Shown here: positions 1 to 7,706 of the stretch, piece after piece
Layout of the letters: the number at the start of each line of letters is the position of its first letter
Position numbering within the stretch: position 1 is the first letter of the stretch
Source of the DNA: Zestomonas carbonaria
GTDB taxonomy: Bacteria > Pseudomonadota > Gammaproteobacteria > Pseudomonadales > Pseudomonadaceae
NCBI RefSeq assembly: GCF_904061905.1
Contig: NZ_CAJFCI010000076.1
Location: forward strand, 121,549-185,548
Reading direction: 5' to 3'
Length of the DNA: 64,000 nucleotides
The notes under the pieces: generated by a model
Database searches by the model: none
The model's input: the letters and a program-made list of their open reading frames with translations, nothing else
Told to the model about the DNA's origin: nothing
Position numbers and translations under genes: made by a program

Positions 1-48
1 ACTTCTAAAGAAAGTGTGATCCTGCCCCTAGATTTGTCAGGGCAAGGT

Positions 49-81
49 GCCGCCGCCGGGTTTTGCCGGGGCGGTTTTTTT
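49..81 (+). terminator. Rho-independent terminator of a gene left of the window
   Basis: A GC-rich stem (CCGCC-GCCGG paired imperfectly with CCGGGGCGG around a short TTTTG loop) is followed by seven T. No gene in the window ends just before it, so it most likely closes a plus-strand gene beyond the left edge. A second small hairpin (ACGCC/GGCGT) follows at about 85-97. Confidence 0.75.
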
Positions 82-168
82 GTCCACGCCTCGGCGTGAC
101 GCTATTGCCCGACAGGCCGTTAGTGCGGGCTGAGGACGCCACCGAACAACAACAAAAGGCATTCGGCC

Positions 169-264
169 ATGGCTAGAAAAACCAAGTTCCGCCAAGCGGG
201 CCTGATCCTGCTCACCACCGCCGTGGTGCTGATCCTGCCCAACCTGACCCGTCTCTTCACCTGA
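169..264 (+). CDS. Small hydrophobic protein, 31 residues
   Basis: Unrecognised. The ORF encodes a basic N-terminus (MARKTKFRQ) followed by one uninterrupted hydrophobic stretch (about residues 10-25) and a short tail, the layout of a single-pass inner-membrane microprotein with the basic end inside. The upstream AAAAGGC is a weak ribosome-binding site about 8 nt from the ATG. It lies alone between a terminator and the convergent AEC transporter gene. The compact Lys/Arg-then-hydrophobic composition is unlikely to arise by chance in DNA this GC-rich, but no function can be given. Confidence 0.45.
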   Translation: MARKTKFRQAGLILLTTAVVLILPNLTRLFT

Positions 265-305
265 TCCCACCACCGCTCGCGGCACCGGATAACACCCGAG
301 TCGTG

Positions 306-1193
306 TTATCTGGCCGCGGGCAACAGCCACAGCAACAACAGCGGCAGAAAGATGAAGGCCAGCAAGGTCGAGCACAGCACCAGGCTGGCTACCTGCTCCG
401 GCGAGCGTCCCGCGCGCACCGCGAACAGGTAGTTGAACACCGCCACCGGCATCGACGACTGGAGGATCAGCACGCCCTGCTCCAGCGGCGTCAGGCCGAG
501 CGCGGCGCCGATCCCCCAGCCGACCGCCGCGCCACAGAGGATGCGCAGCGCGCCGAGCAGCATGCCGTCGCCGATGTGATGGACGCGGATGCTCGCCAGC
601 GACACGCCGAGGGTGAGCAGCATCAGCGGAATGGTCATGCCGCCCAGCAGGCCGATGGTGTTGTCCAGCCAGCGCGGCAGCTCCAGGTCGAAATACACCA
701 GCGGCACGGCCAGCGCCAGGCTGATCAGGATCGGGTGGGTGAACAGCTTGCGCGGCGAGCGCTCGGCCCCCGAGAGGATCAGGCCGAGGCTGAAGTGCGC
801 GACCGACAGTACCAGGAAGAACGCCACCGCCAGCGCCAGCCCCTGCTCGCCGAAGGCGTACAGGCTCATCGGCAGGCCCATGTTGCCGGAGTTGGGGAAC
901 AGGTAGGCCGGCATCAGCACTTTCCAGTCGTGCTTGAACAATCGGCTCAGGGCCAGGCCGATCGCCCCCATCACCAGGGTCACCAGGGCGCAGGCCAGGG
1001 CGACCTGGCCGAACGCCTGGCGGTCGATCTGCGCCTGGCTGAGGGTCGAGAGCACCAGGCATGGCGTGCCGACGTAGAGGACCAGGCGAGCGATGAACTC
1101 GGTCGGATAGGACTGCCCCGAGCGCGCCCATGCGTACCCGATGCCGGCGGCGATCATCACCGGCGCCATGACTGCGAACAACTCGGCCAGCAT
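306..1193 (-). CDS. AEC-family (auxin efflux carrier-like) membrane transporter
   Basis: A 295-residue, almost wholly hydrophobic protein with about ten membrane segments in the two-halves layout of the Mem_trans/AEC family, which exports or imports small organic anions; the substrate cannot be read from sequence. Family-like stretches include MLAELFAVMAPVMIAAGIGY at the N-terminus, the central FPNSGNMGLP motif (about residues 102-111) and a conserved LQSSMPVA near the end. The ATG at 1193 is chosen because GGGGGAAGG sits just upstream; a longer frame reaching 1769 has no such signal and runs over the divergent cytochrome gene. Single gene, divergent from that cytochrome with 98 bp between. 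Confidence 0.88.
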   Translation of the reverse strand: MLAELFAVMAPVMIAAGIGYAWARSGQSYPTEFIARLVLYVGTPCLVLSTLSQAQIDRQAFGQVALACALVTLVMGAIGLALSRLFKHDWKVLMPAYLFPNSGNMGLPMSLYAFGEQGLALAVAFFLVLSVAHFSLGLILSGAERSPRKLFTHPILISLALAVPLVYFDLELPRWLDNTIGLLGGMTIPLMLLTLGVSLASIRVHHIGDGMLLGALRILCGAAVGWGIGAALGLTPLEQGVLILQSSMPVAVFNYLFAVRAGRSPEQVASLVLCSTLLAFIFLPLLLLWLLPAAR

Positions 1194-1291
1194 GAGCCTT
1201 CCCCCAGGCAAAAGCCGCATGCTAGCGAAGCGTGATCGTCCCGGGCAATGTGTTAGGGTTCCGCAATTCTGACTTTCGGAGCCATCCCTGG

Positions 1292-2098
1292 ATGCGTTTT
1301 CTCGTCGCCTGCCTGGGCCTGTTGGCCAGCTCTCTGCTTGCGGCCGCCGAACTGAACCTGGAACTGCCGACAGGCACACGGACCTGGGACAGCGGCGCCC
1401 TGCTCGCCCATCCCCAGGCACGGGACATCGAGATTCCCGCCGACGTCGCCTACAAGCGCGCCATGCACTACCGCGCCGTGCCGCTGGCCAGCCTGCTGGA
1501 CGGCGTGCAGGCGGGCGATCACCTGCAGGTCGTGGCATTGGACGGCTTCGCCGCCGAACTGCCGGCCGCGCCGTTGCTGGCGCAGAGCGGCGCGCGAGCC
1601 TGGCTGGCGGTGGAAGACCCGGCCCGGCCATGGCCGGCCCTGGGCACGGGCAAGCCGAGCGCCGGGCCCTTCTACCTGGTGTGGAGCGATCCGCAACAAG
1701 GCGACATCGGCCCCGAGCAGTGGCCGTTCCAGGTCGCCCGGATCCGCCTGCTGGAACCGGTCGCCACACGCTTCCCCGTGCTGCTGCCGGCCAGCGATGC
1801 CAGCGCGGACGTGCGGGCCGGCTTCGCCCAGTTCCAGAAGAACTGCCTGGCCTGCCACCGACTCAACGGCGCCGGCGACTCGGCCTTCGGCCCGGACCTG
1901 AACCTGCCGCACAACCCCACCGAATATTTCAGCGGCGACTTCCTCGCCCGCTACATCCGCGCCCCGCAGAGCCTGCGGAACTGGCCGCAGGGGCGGATGC
2001 CGGGGTTCTCCCGGGAGGCGTTGAGTGACCGACAGTTGGGCCAGTTGCTGGCCTATCTGCGGCACATGGCGGGAAGGAAGGTCGAACCCGGACGGTAG
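1292..2098 (+). CDS. Exported cytochrome c-like protein
   Basis: 268 residues with a signal peptide (about 1-19, ending LLAAA). Residues 20-165 resemble the fold of molybdopterin-dependent oxidoreductases of the sulfite-oxidase type, with phrases such as AVPLASLLDGV and LDGFAAELP, but I see no cofactor-binding cysteine. The C-terminal third is a mono-haem cytochrome c: CLACH at 185-189 binds the haem and Met in GRMPGF is the likely sixth ligand. It should act in the periplasm as an electron carrier or sensor; the partner is unknown. CGGAG lies upstream of the ATG; an in-frame ATG at 1232 would bury the signal peptide. A REP doublet begins two bases after the stop. Confidence 0.85.
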   Translation: MRFLVACLGLLASSLLAAAELNLELPTGTRTWDSGALLAHPQARDIEIPADVAYKRAMHYRAVPLASLLDGVQAGDHLQVVALDGFAAELPAAPLLAQSGARAWLAVEDPARPWPALGTGKPSAGPFYLVWSDPQQGDIGPEQWPFQVARIRLLEPVATRFPVLLPASDASADVRAGFAQFQKNCLACHRLNGAGDSAFGPDLNLPHNPTEYFSGDFLARYIRAPQSLRNWPQGRMPGFSREALSDRQLGQLLAYLRHMAGRKVEPGR

Positions 2099-2100
2099 CC

Positions 2101-2160
2101 GTAGGAGCCGGCTTGCTGGCGATCATGACGCCTCGGGATCGCCAGCAAGCTGGCTCCTAC
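2101..2160. repeat. REP doublet (inverted pair of Pseudomonas REP units)
   Basis: Two 24-bp arms (2101-2124 and 2137-2160), beginning GTAGGAGCCGGC and ending GCTGGCTCCTAC, are inverted copies with one mismatch and 12 bp between. This is the REPIN/BIME arrangement of Pseudomonas REP sequences. It lies between the convergent cytochrome and Anbu genes and can form a long cruciform or mRNA hairpin. Related single units occur at 13407 and 22882. Confidence 0.9.
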
Positions 2161-2185
2161 GCATGAGGCGCATGGGGGGCAGGCT

Positions 2186-2920
2186 CTATACGTTATACCC
2201 CGCCGGCGGCGCCGGCAGCGCGGTGAGCAGTTCCTGCAGGCCGGCGGCCCAGCGCTTGCGGATGTCGCTATAGTACTCGTCGTCCTCTTCGACCCGGTAG
2301 CCCATCGGGAGGATCAGGCTGTCCTTGTGATAGACCAGCAGGTCCAGCGGCAGGCCGACCGACAGGTTACTGCGCACGGTCGAGTCGAAGGACACCAGCG
2401 CGCAGCGCAGGGCCTCCTCCAGCGGCGTGTCGAAATGCAGGTTGCGGTCGAGGATCGGCTTGCCGTACTTGCTCTCGCCCAGTTGCAGGAACGGCGTGTC
2501 CGGCGTGGCCTGGATGAAGTTGCCCTGCGGATAGATGCTGTAGAGCTCCGGCGGGTTGCCGGCGACCTGCCCGCCGACCAGCAGCGAGCAGGTCAGGTCG
2601 GTGTTGCCGGCCAGCGGCGCGCGGTCACGGTCCACCACCTCGCGGATGGTCTCGGCCACCAGCGCGGTGGCGTCGTAGATGGTCGGCACGCTTTGCAGGT
2701 TGGGCTGGTTCGGGTCGTCCAGGCGCTGCTTGAGCAGGTTGATCACCGACTGCGAGGTGGCCAGGTTGCCGGCAGTCTGCAGGACGATGATGCGCTCGCC
2801 CGGCACGCCGAAGGTGAACAGCTTGCGAAAGGTGGCGATGTGGTCGATCCCCGCGTTGGTGCGCGAGTCGGAGACGAATACCAGGCCATCGGCCAGGTTC
2901 ATGGCAACGCAGTAGGTCAT
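2186..2920 (-). CDS. Anbu, ancestral beta-subunit proteasome-like peptidase
   Basis: 244 residues of the proteasome-type (Ntn hydrolase) Anbu family. After removal of Met1 the protein starts with Thr2 (MTYCVAMNL), the expected nucleophile, followed by GLVFVSDSRTNAGIDHI, which carries the Asp/Arg pair typical of proteasome beta subunits. Anbu proteins assemble into helical or ring-like oligomers in the cytoplasm; their substrate is unknown. It is the last gene of the minus-strand run ATP-grasp, alpha-E, transglutaminase, Anbu, the conserved Anbu neighbourhood. The gap after the transglutaminase is 119 bp and holds a palindrome, so it may be transcribed less or separately. AGGAAT precedes the ATG. 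Confidence 0.93.
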   Translation of the reverse strand: MTYCVAMNLADGLVFVSDSRTNAGIDHIATFRKLFTFGVPGERIIVLQTAGNLATSQSVINLLKQRLDDPNQPNLQSVPTIYDATALVAETIREVVDRDRAPLAGNTDLTCSLLVGGQVAGNPPELYSIYPQGNFIQATPDTPFLQLGESKYGKPILDRNLHFDTPLEEALRCALVSFDSTVRSNLSVGLPLDLLVYHKDSLILPMGYRVEEDDEYYSDIRKRWAAGLQELLTALPAPPAGYNV

Positions 2921-3022
2921 GGACGTGCATTCCTGTGCGGTTGGTCGGGAGGACTATATCCCGTCCTCCGTTTCGACCCTGTGGCAGCCACCGGCGTTCC
3001 GGGACGCCGCGTCGCCCGTTTC

Positions 3023-3039
3023 CCCGGATTACATCCGGG
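3023..3039. repeat. Short palindrome, CCCGGAT/ATCCGGG
   Basis: CCCGGAT-tac-ATCCGGG, perfect 7-bp arms, immediately after the transglutaminase stop codon and before the Anbu gene. It matches a dispersed Pseudomonas repeat type (GTAGCCCGGATGTAATCCGG). In the transcript it would form a hairpin without a T-run, so it may stabilise or attenuate mRNA inside the operon. Confidence 0.65.
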
Positions 3040-3837
3040 CTACTGCTCCTGGACCAGCATCAGCGGCGCCACCAGCACCTTGGCATGCATCTGCTCGCCC
3101 CCGCCGCCACGACGCATGCCGCGCACCGGGCAGGCGTCGAGGTAGTCGAGGCCGACCGCCAGCTTGAGGTGGCGCTCCGGGCGGGCCAGGCCGTTGGTCA
3201 CGTCGAAGCTGTACCAGGCGCCGTCCAGCCAGGCTTCGGCCCAGGCGTGGCTGGCCAGGTGGCTGTCGTTCTCGGTGTACAGGTAGCCGGACACGTAGCG
3301 CGCCGGGATGCCCAGGCTGCGCGCGCAGGCCAGGAAGGCATGGGTGTGGTCCTGGCAGACCCCGGCGCGCGCGGCGAAGGCTTCGGCGGCCGTGGTGTCG
3401 ACCTTGGTGGCACCCGGCTTGTAGACGATCTCGGCGTTGAGCGCTTCCATCAGGTCGATCAGCGCGGCGCGATCGCGGCGGCTGTCGCACTGTTCCAGGG
3501 CGAACTCGCTGAGCGCTTCGTCGGCGACGGTCAGCCGGGTATGGCGGAGGAACGGCAGCGGCGACCCCGGCTCATGCTCGGCTTCGCGCTTCGGGTCGAT
3601 CTCCACCTGGCCACGCGCGCCGATGACGATGGACTCGTGCGGCTCGTCGAGGGTCAGCACGTGGAGGATGTTGCCGTAGGGATCGAGTTGCGCGCGCACC
3701 GGACGCGGCAGGCTGAGCTGCCAACTGATCACTTGCTGGCGCTCGCTGTCGTGGGGCGTGAGGCGCAAATACTGGATGCTCGCACGCACCTGGTCATCGT
3801 AGCGGTAGGTGGTGTCGTGACGGATGGACAGTCTCAT
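3040..3837 (-). CDS. Transglutaminase-like protein of the Anbu cluster
   Basis: 265 residues. Residues 1-95 form the bacterial transglutaminase N-terminal domain (MRLSIRHDTTYRYDDQV is diagnostic) and about 120-240 the papain-like transglutaminase core, with a likely catalytic triad Cys161 (RAGVCQDHTH), His197 (SHAWAEAW) and Asp212 (SFDVTNG). There is no signal peptide, so it is probably cytoplasmic, a peptidase or amide-bond enzyme rather than a cross-linker. The ATG overlaps the alpha-E stop as ATGA, implying translational coupling. Genes of this type accompany alpha-E and ATP-grasp genes in many bacteria. Confidence 0.92.
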   Translation of the reverse strand: MRLSIRHDTTYRYDDQVRASIQYLRLTPHDSERQQVISWQLSLPRPVRAQLDPYGNILHVLTLDEPHESIVIGARGQVEIDPKREAEHEPGSPLPFLRHTRLTVADEALSEFALEQCDSRRDRAALIDLMEALNAEIVYKPGATKVDTTAAEAFAARAGVCQDHTHAFLACARSLGIPARYVSGYLYTENDSHLASHAWAEAWLDGAWYSFDVTNGLARPERHLKLAVGLDYLDACPVRGMRRGGGGEQMHAKVLVAPLMLVQEQ

Positions 3838-4784
3838 ACGACCTCCAGATAGGAGCTGTGGATGGCACGGGCCAACTGGCGGACCAGCAGGATGAAGTCG
3901 GTGAGCCAGGCATGCAGGCCCTCGTCGAGGATCTCGGTGATGCCGGTGTAGCGCAGCCGCGCGTCCAGTTCGGCGGCCAGGCGCTGGGCCGGACGGCCGT
4001 TCTCGCCGGGCAGCGCGGCAAGGATCAGGTGCAGCTCTTCCACGCAGGAACGCAGCGAGCGCGGCACGTCCGGGCGCAGCAGGAGCATCTCGGAGACCTT
4101 GCGGGCGTTCGGCGAGCCCCGGTAGATCTCGGCGAAGGCTTCGAAGGACGACAGCGCGCGCAGCAAGGCGCTCCACTGGTAGTAGCTGTGCGCGGTGCGG
4201 TCGCTCATTTCGTCGGCTTCCTCGCCGAGCATCTCGTAGCGGGCGTCGAGCAGGCGCAGGGTGTTGTCGGCGCGCTCGATGAAGGTGCCCAGGCGGATGA
4301 AGCGGTAGGCGTCGCTGCGCATGATGGTGCCGAAGGTGGCGCCCCGGAACAGGTGCGAGCGCTCCTTGACCCACTCGCAGAAGCGGCTGATGCCGTAGCG
4401 GCCCAGGCCCTGCTCGGCGATGCCGCGGATGTCCAGCCAGGTGGCGTTGATGTTCTCCCACATGTCGGCGGTGATCCGCCCGCGCACCGCGTGGGCGTTG
4501 GTGCGCGCGGCTTGCAGGCAGCGGTAGATGCTGGCCTGGTTGTCCTCGTCGAGGGCGAAGAAGAACAGCATGCGCTCGGCGTGCAGTTGGCCGTGGCGGC
4601 TCAGGTATTCGTCCAGGGTGCCGGTGATCAGCAGCGGCATGGCCAGTTCGTCGAGGCCGTCGCCACGGCCGGCCTGCGGCATCAGCGACAGCGAATAGCT
4701 GACGTCGAGCATGCGCGCCAGGTTCTCGGCACGCTCCAGGTAGCGCGACATCCAGTACAGGTCGGAGGCAGTTCTCGAAAGCAT
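3834..4784 (-). CDS. Alpha-E domain protein
   Basis: 316 residues, all-helical alpha-E family (formerly DUF403). The N-terminus MLSRTASDLYWMSRYLERAENLARMLD is typical: the W-x-x-RYxERAEN signature is at about residues 11-20, and a second copy of the motif, RLGTFIERADNTLRLLD, occurs near the middle, suggesting an internal duplication. The biochemical role is unknown; the domain always travels with the circularly permuted ATP-grasp and transglutaminase. It overlaps the transglutaminase start by 4 bp and follows the ATP-grasp gene by 2 bp, so the three are one transcription and translation unit. Confidence 0.92.
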   Translation of the reverse strand: MLSRTASDLYWMSRYLERAENLARMLDVSYSLSLMPQAGRGDGLDELAMPLLITGTLDEYLSRHGQLHAERMLFFFALDEDNQASIYRCLQAARTNAHAVRGRITADMWENINATWLDIRGIAEQGLGRYGISRFCEWVKERSHLFRGATFGTIMRSDAYRFIRLGTFIERADNTLRLLDARYEMLGEEADEMSDRTAHSYYQWSALLRALSSFEAFAEIYRGSPNARKVSEMLLLRPDVPRSLRSCVEELHLILAALPGENGRPAQRLAAELDARLRYTGITEILDEGLHAWLTDFILLVRQLARAIHSSYLEVV

Positions 4785-4786
4785 GG

Positions 4787-6196
4787 TCAGTCCTCTACCA
4801 CCCAGGTGTCCTTGGTACCGCCGCCCTGCGACGAGTTGACCACCAGCGAGCCCTCGCGCAGCGCCACGCGGGTCAGGCCGCCGGGCACCAGGCGGGTTTC
4901 CCGGCCGGAGAGCACGAACGGGCGCAGGTCGATGTGGCGCGGCGCGATGCCGTTCTCGACGAAGGTCGGACAGGTCGACAGGCACAGGGTCGGCTGGGCG
5001 ATGTAGGCCTCCGGCCTGGCCTTGAGGCGCTCGCGGAAGGCTTCGATCTCCTTGGCGCTGGCGGCCGGGCCGACCAGCATCCCGTAGCCGCCGGAGCCCT
5101 GGGTCTCCTTGACCACCAGCTCCGGCAGGTTGGCCAGCACGTGGGACAGCTCCTCCGGCTTGCGGCACTGCCAGGTCGGCACGTTCTGCAGGATCGGCTC
5201 CTCGTCCAGGTAGAAGCGGATCATGTCGGTGACGAAGGGGTACACCGACTTGTCGTCCGCCACCCCGGTGCCGATGGCGTTGGCCAGTACCACGTTGCCG
5301 GAGCGGTAGGCGGCCAGCAGGCCGGGCACGCCGAGCATCGAATCGGGGTTGAAGGCCAGCGGGTCGAGGAAGGCGTCGTCGAGGCGCCGGTAGATCACGT
5401 CCACCTGGCGGGCGCCGGCGGTGGTGCGCATGAACACCTTGTCGTCGCGGACGAACAGGTCGGCGCCCTCCACCAGCTCGACGCCCATCTCGCGGGCCAG
5501 GAAGGCGTGCTCGAAATAGGCGCTGTTGAAGCGCCCCGGGGTGAGCACCACCACGCTGGGGTTGTCCAGCGGGCTGGAACTCTTCAGCGCGTCGAGCAGC
5601 AGGTTCGGGTAGTGGTTGATCGGCGCGATACGCTGGGCGGCGAACAGCTCGGGGAACAGCCGCATCATCATCTTGCGGTCCTCGAGCATGTAGCTGACGC
5701 CACTCGGGGTGCGCAGGTTGTCTTCCAGCACGTAGTAGGTGCCGTCGCCGTCACGCACCAGGTCGACGCCGGCGATGTGCGCGTAGATGTCGCGGTGCAG
5801 GTCGAGGCCCTGCATGGCCAGTTGGTAGCCGTCGTTGACCAGCACCTGCTCGGCGGGAATGATCCCGGCCTTGATGATGCGCTGGTCGTGGTAGAGGTCG
5901 GCGAGGAACATGTTCAGCGCCTTGACGCGCTGGATGCAGCCCTGCTCCACCATGCGCCACTCGCTGGCGGGAATGGCGCGGGGGATCATGTCGAACGGGA
6001 TCAGGCGCTCGGTGCCCTGGTCGTCGCCATACAAAGTGAAGGTGATACCCGCCCGGTGGAACAGCAGGTCGGCTTCGCGACGGCGCTGGGCCAGGAGCTC
6101 GTCCGGTGTTTCTTCGAGCCAGCGGGCAAATTCCCGATAGTGCGGACGGCATTCGCCATCGGCTGCAAACATCTCATCATAAAAAATACGGGTCAT
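4787..6196 (-). CDS. Circularly permuted ATP-grasp enzyme
   Basis: 469 residues of the circularly permuted ATP-grasp type-2 family. Visible family features are the N-terminal FDMIPRAIPASEW, the YYVLEDNLRTPSGVSYMLE block (about residues 160-178; Glu/Asn as Mg-ATP ligands) and the late VVKETQGSGGYGMLVGP loop (about 361-377). Such enzymes are predicted to ligate amines to carboxylates, probably making a peptide- or glutathione-like product with the downstream genes. First gene of the operon; AAGGAG lies 7 nt before the ATG and a sigma-54-type promoter lies about 25 nt further up, so expression should depend on RpoN. Confidence 0.93.
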   Translation of the reverse strand: MTRIFYDEMFAADGECRPHYREFARWLEETPDELLAQRRREADLLFHRAGITFTLYGDDQGTERLIPFDMIPRAIPASEWRMVEQGCIQRVKALNMFLADLYHDQRIIKAGIIPAEQVLVNDGYQLAMQGLDLHRDIYAHIAGVDLVRDGDGTYYVLEDNLRTPSGVSYMLEDRKMMMRLFPELFAAQRIAPINHYPNLLLDALKSSSPLDNPSVVVLTPGRFNSAYFEHAFLAREMGVELVEGADLFVRDDKVFMRTTAGARQVDVIYRRLDDAFLDPLAFNPDSMLGVPGLLAAYRSGNVVLANAIGTGVADDKSVYPFVTDMIRFYLDEEPILQNVPTWQCRKPEELSHVLANLPELVVKETQGSGGYGMLVGPAASAKEIEAFRERLKARPEAYIAQPTLCLSTCPTFVENGIAPRHIDLRPFVLSGRETRLVPGGLTRVALREGSLVVNSSQGGGTKDTWVVED

Positions 6197-6231
6197 GCCG
6201 AACTCCTTGTCACGCGAGCACAGTGCTCATC

Positions 6232-6246
6232 GCAAGCCCCGTGCCA
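6232..6246 (-). promoter_or_regulatory. Sigma-54 (-24/-12) promoter of the ATP-grasp/Anbu operon
   Basis: On the minus strand the bases read TGGCACGGGGCTTGC, matching the RpoN consensus TGGCACG-N4-TTGC at every fixed position, with the invariant GG and GC separated by 10 bp. The transcript would start near 6221 and carry a leader of about 25 nt containing the AAGGAG site of the first gene. The placement fits an operon promoter well. Function is inferred from the match, which is exact. Confidence 0.85.
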
Positions 6247-6297
6247 GCAGATCAAGCCCTTTATTTTCAATAGCTTGGGCAGAACCCACGGCATGTA

Positions 6298-6314
6298 CGC
6301 ACCATTTTCGTGCG
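6298..6314. promoter_or_regulatory. Possible enhancer (NtrC-like) palindrome
   Basis: CGCACC-ATTTT-CGTGCG, close to the NtrC consensus TGCACC-N5-GGTGCA (nine of the ten GCACC/GGTGC bases match). It is centred about 85 bp upstream of the predicted start from the sigma-54 promoter, a usual distance for an activator site. The remaining gap, about 6320-6497, holds nothing I recognise. Confidence 0.4.
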
Positions 6315-6497
6315 CACCATGAACCCACAGGATGGATCGCGCCCTATTCCACGGCAACTCCCATCCGACGAACCTCGACCGGCCGGTCACTTTTCATCGG
6401 AGTCAACGGCGGGGCAAAGGTTCGCCCGGAGCGGGGAACGAGCATGGGGCTGGCTAAAGCCCAGGCCGGGTCGACACCCGGCTCCAACGGAATCGGC

Positions 6498-6527
6498 GGC
6501 ATTCCCGGACTGCCTCCGGGATATGCC
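6498..6527. repeat. Inverted repeat after the amidotransferase gene
   Basis: GGCATTCCCGGA and TCCGGGATATGCC are near-perfect inverted arms around CTGCC, ending at the stop codon of the minus-strand amidotransferase. It can act as an mRNA 3' hairpin; no T-run follows, so it is not a standard terminator. It belongs to the TCCGGGAT-type dispersed palindromes also seen near 3023. Confidence 0.55.
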
Positions 6528-7235
6528 TCAGACGAGCCGGGCCAGGCCCAGCCAGTGGCGGTAGAAATGTTCGGCGACACTGTTCAGCGCGGCGACCTTC
6601 TCCGGCAGGCCGCTCAGCATCTGCCGCCGGCCCTGCTGGCTCGACTGGGTTTCGTCGAGCAGGTGCGCCCAGTCGCTGAGCCAGTGACGCACCAGTTCCT
6701 CGGTCATTTCGGGATGCCCCTGCAACGCCAGCACCTTGTCGCCCCAGGAGAAGGCCTGGTTCGGGCACCAGGGGCTGGAGAGCAGGCGTTCGGCGCCCTC
6801 GGGCAGGTCGAAGGTATCGCTGTGCCACTGGTAGACGACGAACTCCTCGGGCAATTGCCCGAGCCAGGGGTTGTCGGCCACCCCGGAGCGGCGCAACGGC
6901 TGCCAGCCCACTTCGGTGTAGGGCATGCGATGCACCCGCGCGCCCAGGGCCTTGGCCAGCAGTTGACCGCCCAGGCAATGACCGATCATCGGGATGTCGC
7001 GGCGGATGAAGTGCCGCAAAGCGTCGATTTCCGTCGCAATCCACGGCAGCGGGTCATTGACGCTCATCGGCCCGCCCATCACCGCCACCGCCTTGGGGCG
7101 GTCGAGGTCGCAGCCGTCCAGCTCGCCGAGATCGACGCGCAGGACCCGGAAATCCACCTGGTGTTCGTCGAGCACCCGCGCCAGGTGGCCGGCCGGGCAA
7201 TAGTCGATGTGCGTGAGAATCAGAACATCTGTCAT
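6528..7235 (-). CDS. Class I glutamine amidotransferase-like protein
   Basis: 235 residues covering one GATase domain. The nucleophile elbow is GHCLGGQLLAKALG (about residues 85-98), giving Cys in G-x-C-x-G, and the catalytic His-x-Glu is QGHPEMT (about 173-179). There is no fused synthetase domain, so it resembles stand-alone GMP-synthase-like amidotransferases, some of which are gamma-glutamyl hydrolases of the PuuD type; the substrate is unknown. The ATG at 7235 is preceded by GGAGG; a longer frame to 7325 lacks a site. Single gene on the minus strand. Confidence 0.88.
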   Translation of the reverse strand: MTDVLILTHIDYCPAGHLARVLDEHQVDFRVLRVDLGELDGCDLDRPKAVAVMGGPMSVNDPLPWIATEIDALRHFIRRDIPMIGHCLGGQLLAKALGARVHRMPYTEVGWQPLRRSGVADNPWLGQLPEEFVVYQWHSDTFDLPEGAERLLSSPWCPNQAFSWGDKVLALQGHPEMTEELVRHWLSDWAHLLDETQSSQQGRRQMLSGLPEKVAALNSVAEHFYRHWLGLARLV

Positions 7236-7361
7236 ATCTGAACTACCTCCGTGGGCACAGTCCAAGGCAAAGCGCGTGCCGGAATCGAGGTAGCGGAAAT
7301 GCCGTCGAGGCGACCACCACTCCACTTCAACGGAATGGCGGCGCGCCTCCCTGGCGACGGA

Positions 7362-7706
7362 TCAGGCCCTTGGACCCCGTATCTCCTGGGTCACGCCCCA
7401 ACCGTCGAGCACCCCGCCCAAGGGGGTGACCAGTGTTTCCATGTTCTGCGCGAAGTCGCCGATGTCCTCGTAGGTGGCATACATCACCTTGCTCACCGAC
7501 AGTTGCCAGTCGCCGTTCTCGCCGGCGCAGACCTGGGTATTCAGCGATTCGCCTTGCCGGAACTTGCCTGCCGCCATCCGGGCCCGCTCCTCATCGGGGA
7601 AGATGGCGTAGAACTCGATTGGATGGAACCGGGTGAAATCGAAGCCACCCTCTTTCATGCGGCGCAGCACTTTACCGCTGACATCATCGTGGAAGGCTGT
7701 GCTCAT
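7362..7706 (-). CDS. RraB-like (RNase E regulator B family) protein
   Basis: 114 residues of the RraB fold: an acidic protein with the family-like MKEGGFDFTRFHPIEFYAIFPDEERARMAA and the ending LDGWGVTQEI. In E. coli RraB binds RNase E and changes its substrate choice; whether this paralogue does so is untested. AAAGGAGG sits at ideal spacing before the ATG, predicting strong translation. Upstream, 7707-7945 contains no other feature I recognise. Confidence 0.82.
   Translation of the reverse strand: MSTAFHDDVSGKVLRRMKEGGFDFTRFHPIEFYAIFPDEERARMAAGKFRQGESLNTQVCAGENGDWQLSVSKVMYATYEDIGDFAQNMETLVTPLGGVLDGWGVTQEIRGPRA

Noticed and set aside
6310..6330. Second NtrC site (GCACCATGAACCCAC) before the ATP-grasp operon
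   Set aside because: Only one half matches GCACC; the other half lacks GGTGC, so it is not counted as a second site.
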